NCBI GenBank assembly: GCA_008692225.1
Contig: VICG01000008.1
Span: 631,001-695,000 of the forward strand
Direction of reading: 5' to 3'
From: Monilinia fructicola
Lineage: Eukaryota > Ascomycota > Leotiomycetes > Helotiales > Sclerotiniaceae
Length of the DNA stretch: 64,000 nucleotides
Under the pieces are notes generated by a model. The model had not been told where the DNA came from, did no database searches, and saw only the letters and a program-made list of their open reading frames with translations. Position 1 is the first letter of the stretch. Every line of letters begins with the position of its first letter. The translations under genes and the position numbers were made by a program. Below are positions 60,425-64,000 of the stretch, in pieces.

Positions 60425-62964
60425 TATACGTGTGTGAGAGAAAGAGAGAGAGAGATTCGAGTACTCTATTTAGAATTGACTTCTTTTTGTTTTTGGTTCT
60501 TGGGGAGGAAGGGAGAGAAAAGGAGGAGAAAGAGGAGGAGAAGGAGGAATAATGGATGGATTGTTTGGAATTGATAGGGATAGAATGGGAATTCGAGAAT
60601 TCTTCATCTGGTTTCGGTGTTGATATTGGTGTTGGTGTTATATTTATTATTTATCAATAGGTAGATGCGGGCACTTTGTAAGATGAGTAGTAAGCAGCAG
60701 CAGCAGCAGTAGCAGCAGTAGTAGTACTGCTATTACTACTATAAGTAGGCAAACAACTAAAAGGTCTTATATTCATAATTATGATGTATTATGATATTAC
60801 ATAGTACAGTACCTACCTACTGGCTAAGCATCTGGAGTCGCCCCATTCTCCTACAACATCCTTACCTTCTCTCCCCATGTTCGTCAATACTCCGTAAAGT
60901 CGAATCATACAGTAATAAGTACCTACGCATGAATAAGCTTAGGCGTTCCCTTTGGCCCTCTCAGCGCTGACCATACCGAGATCATTCACGTACTGATAAT
61001 TACCTACCACCGACCAAGTATCCCCCCGCGGATGACCTCGTGATTCTAAGGTTCCTGGCTGGGTAGATGATAGATACTACGGGCTACAGGCTACAGGCTA
61101 CAGCAGCTGGAGATGGCCAGGTAGGTAGGAGGTAGGAGGTAGGAGGTATGAATGTCTGTAACCGTTGTCACACTGTAAGCTGCCGATGCTAACGCCGATG
61201 CTCATGGTTGCTGGTTGGCTGGCTGGCTGGTGGGCTTACCGGCCAGGTCCTTCCTTACTGCACTTACTCGTGCGGGCATTAGCTGGTGATCATATTTTAT
61301 CCTTGGAGGCTTGGGCTTAGGTAGCGCTGGAGGTAGGTGGGTTGGGATGTCTGATGGGGATACTTGTACTCGTGCAGAGCATAGGGAAGTGGTTTCCCCT
61401 CGTTTTAATACATGCGCTGGATTGATTGAAAGGTAGTAGGTAGGGAAGGGAAGAGAAGAGAGGGAGGGAGGTAGATACTAGGTAGGTAAATAACAATCAT
61501 ACAGTTGAATAGAGATGATACTTCTGTTTCATTGATGATTTATGTGGTATATCATGATATATATATCTATACTGACTAGGTGTCTATCCATGGATATATC
61601 TATATCCATATATCTATTTGATAGATGCATACCTATTGGATAATGTAACAACTCTCTGCCCAGTGCCCAGGTGTATATGGCAAAGTTAAATGAAGAAGTC
61701 AATTGATGGATCAACAAAGAGATTCAAGGATCCCGAGGTTATGTCATTCAATCTTGGAACACCTACTGTACCCGTGGACCGAGTAGGTCGATAGATACTA
61801 GCTGAAGGTAGCTGATAGATATATAGCTAATGATGAGTTGAAATATATATTACCTATATATAAACCTATATATCCATGGATCTAGTTAGTATATACCTGT
61901 ATAGCTATATACCTATATACAATATACGGTATCTACCTAATAAGTCCACGGATTAAATAGCTTAAGCTACGGTCGATTCTTAATCATATCTAGCTATTAA
62001 TTATTACCTAGTAATTATGAATTAGTCATTGCCCAGTAATTATTAATACTCATTCAAATAAATATATATATATTTTTGCCTCTTTCTATTTCATTCTGTT
62101 CGTTTTATCTACCTATTTACCAATAAAGTAAGTCAACGTCAATAACTACTAGGTAGATCCAGATACTCCAAGGTTCCCGTCATAACTACATACAAATCAA
62201 TCACATCATATTCTCCATTGATTGATTATTATTGTCTTCACCGACCAGACCATACCGTACCATCCAAATTATATCATATCATATCATATCATATCATATA
62301 TAACTACACACAACTACATCCATCCATACTTACATACAACCTCTAATTACCAACCAATCTGTCTCCTACACACTCACGCACTCACGCACTTCATATAAAA
62401 GCTCTTCCACGTATCATACCGTAGCCTAGCCTTACTTTTAGCGATTGGATTCTTTGCAAAAGCTTGAGCTAGTGTTCTCGTAAGCTAACCCGAACTCTTA
62501 TACTCTTCTTATACCCGTGGAACCTCCTCTTACCTCCAATTACATACACCGTACACACCATATTCACATCCTCCATCCTCTACTCATCTACCCATCTACT
62601 CATCTACCATCCATCCATCCATCATCCATTTATTCATCTATCCATCCATCCATCCATCCATCCATCCATCCATCCATCCCTCTCCACTTTCATCATCTTT
62701 CCATTATTCCCTCCTACACTCATCAACAACAAATCAATCAATCAATCAATCAATCACTTACTTATAAGAACAACAACCACCACCATCACCATCACCACCA
62801 CCAAACAAAATAATCCACAATCCACAATCCGCAATCCTTTTACAATAACTAAATCTTTCATAATACATCACAAACATATCCACTTCATCTATTCCTTTGA
62901 TCGGTTCTTATAATATTTGATCCTTCGATCTTTCGAAGATAAAATATCCAAAAAGAACTGATAG

Positions 62965-62998
<34 letters not shown>

Positions 62999-63185
62999 CA
63001 TCACAAAGATAGGGAGATAGATTAGTAAGTTCATTCCAACATACGCTTCTTCATTCTTACTTCCTCGCGCACGTCACCGCTCGCTCGCTCTCTCCCTCTT
63101 CTCATTTATGATCACTTACTTATACTCCTTGTTGAATGATTACTGACAACCATACCTTTCTCCCATAGACTTGACACCGTCAATC
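60425..63185. other. microsatellite-rich gene desert and NBR1-like leader
   Basis: Contains GAGA (60431-60453), GCA (about 60696-60719), GTAGGTAGGA-type repeats (61119-61150), TATA-rich stretches (61550-61930), (CATAT)n at 62273-62300, (CATC)n at about 62606-62676, (AATC)n at 62732-62754 and (CAT)n at 62979-63000. 63025-63167 looks like a 5' UTR intron (GTAAGT...CCCATAG) of the NBR1-like gene. No other gene. Confidence 0.5.
62606..62676. repeat. (CATC)n microsatellite
   Basis: Long CATC tetranucleotide runs with ATTTATTCATC interruptions. Confidence 0.85.
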
Positions 63186-64000
63186 ATGGCATCCATCCAT
63201 CCCACCACCAACTCCAGATACTCTGGTTACCCTCAAGATCAATATTGAGGGTAGCAATAGAAGATTCAAGCTCCCTCTTCGTGATCTGGGTGCTAGCACT
63301 CTCCCCGATAAGGTATGTGATAACTTCCAATCTATTTACAAAATGAGGCTACATGATACTTCAAACACATTTCCGTCATCTCTATTCACGATGAATCTTG
63401 ATGATTACTTATTCGATGATGTGGCTAATCGTTATCGTGGCAATAGCTTCGTTATCTCCTTGCCATCCCTCCAACTTCCGAGGCTATCTTTGAGAGATAT
63501 TCCGATAGCGCTGCTGCCTTCATCGTACTCGATGCGACCAATCCTTCGGTTTACAAACAATTGTACCGTGCTGCCAAGGCTAAGCTTAAGCTCAGACTCA
63601 AGGTTACCGTCAAGAACAAGGAGCCCGTTGTGCCAAAGCCAGCAACGGTTGAAGATGAAGAACCACTTCCAACCAACGCTCGCGAGTTCGCCCCAGTATC
63701 TGCATCGGATGTCATGAACGCCACCGAACGCTCACAAGAGCTCCCAATTAGTCGTGAGGATGAATCGACCGCCGCCAAAGAACAAAAAAGAAAGGCTGCT
63801 GCAGCGTTAGCCTCGATGCAGAAGAACTTTATCGATATGGCTCTTGGTGGCAGTTCTTCCGGACCTTTCAAGTCTGAAACACAGCCATATCAGTTCAACA
63901 CCATTCCTACCACCACTGCTGAGCATGATTCCTGGTTCTCCCGTAGAATCTCTCAAACTGAGAGAGAACTTGCGTCAGGAACGAATGCACATATCTCCAA
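63186..64000 (+). CDS. NBR1-like PB1-domain protein, 3' truncated by window, start-proximal frameshift
   Basis: ATG at 63186 follows a likely 5' UTR intron. Exon to 63312, intron 63313-63446 (GTATGT...CAATAG), then an exon open to the window end. The protein has a PB1 domain: TLVTLKINIEGSNRRFKLPL, DLGASTLPDKLRYLL, IFERYSDSAAAFIVLD and LYRAAKAKLKLRLKVTVKN. A Ser/Thr/Glu-rich linker follows (MQKNFIDMALGG). This arrangement is that of fungal NBR1/p62-type selective-autophagy receptors, whose ZZ finger, Ig-like and LIR parts would lie beyond the edge; that identity is inferred from the PB1 sequence and linker. The ATG frame stops at TGA after ~20 codons, whereas the PB1 frame has no ATG. ATCC is present three times at 63191-63202; with two copies the start reads MASIPPPTPDTLVTLK in frame. 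Confidence 0.78.

Noticed and set aside
62517..62813. 98-codon His/Ser/Pro-rich plus frame
   Set aside because: Translation of CATC and AATC microsatellites upstream of the NBR1-like gene.

Overview
This looks like nuclear DNA of a filamentous ascomycete (Pezizomycotina). It has short introns of about 50-110 bp with GT..AG ends and CTAAC-type branch sites, fungal-only families (RCR protein, LaeA-like methyltransferase, HAD-type terpene cyclase), and a very AT-rich island of the kind produced by repeat-induced point mutation (RIP). Gene density, base composition and abundant microsatellites suggest a leotiomycete such as the Sclerotiniaceae, but the genus is inference. Exon boundaries below were placed by reading splice signals and family conservation, not transcripts.

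Layout. 1-454 (-): 5' part of an NTF2/SnoaL-like protein leaving the window. 1417-2764 (-): four-exon LaeA-like methyltransferase. 2765-6864: gene-poor, with decayed coding-like pieces. 6865-9314 (+): GH3 beta-glucosidase with an unresolved 5' end. 9380-10640 (-): broken coding fragments. 10991-12575 (+): HAD-fused class II terpene cyclase of the drimane-synthase type. 14783-15369 (+): RCR-type membrane protein. 17493-22470 (-): very large DEAH RNA helicase with a mitochondrial-type leader and two apparent frameshifts. 23151-24756 (+): pseudogene. 25366-26270 (+): unknown protein with an acidic Lys/Glu repeat tail. 26402-27914 (-): FAD-dependent (DAO family) oxidoreductase. 31050-31295 (-): small hypothetical. 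28-39.8 kb is otherwise almost empty. 39838-41815 (-): Mpe1 subunit of the mRNA cleavage/polyadenylation factor. 44007-44573 (-): Cys-rich hypothetical. 44.6-52.7 kb: gene-poor. 52743-53783 (-): extended Yippee protein. 56609-57567 (+): ornithine decarboxylase antizyme, decoded through a +1 frameshift. 58570-60424: two inverted, TA-flanked, RIP-like AT-rich MITEs. 60.4-63.2 kb: microsatellite-rich desert. 63186-64000 (+): start of an NBR1-type PB1 protein cut by the window edge.

The genes do not form one pathway. Housekeeping functions (RNA helicase, Mpe1, antizyme, Yippee, NBR1-like) are interspersed with accessory ones (terpene cyclase, GH3, FAD oxidoreductase). The terpene cyclase sits without P450 or transporter partners here; its only close neighbours are decayed fragments, so it is a lone core enzyme or the remnant of a cluster. 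Three interruptions of otherwise conserved frames fall in short tandem repeats, so either assembly indels or real slippage alleles must be considered before calling those genes broken.
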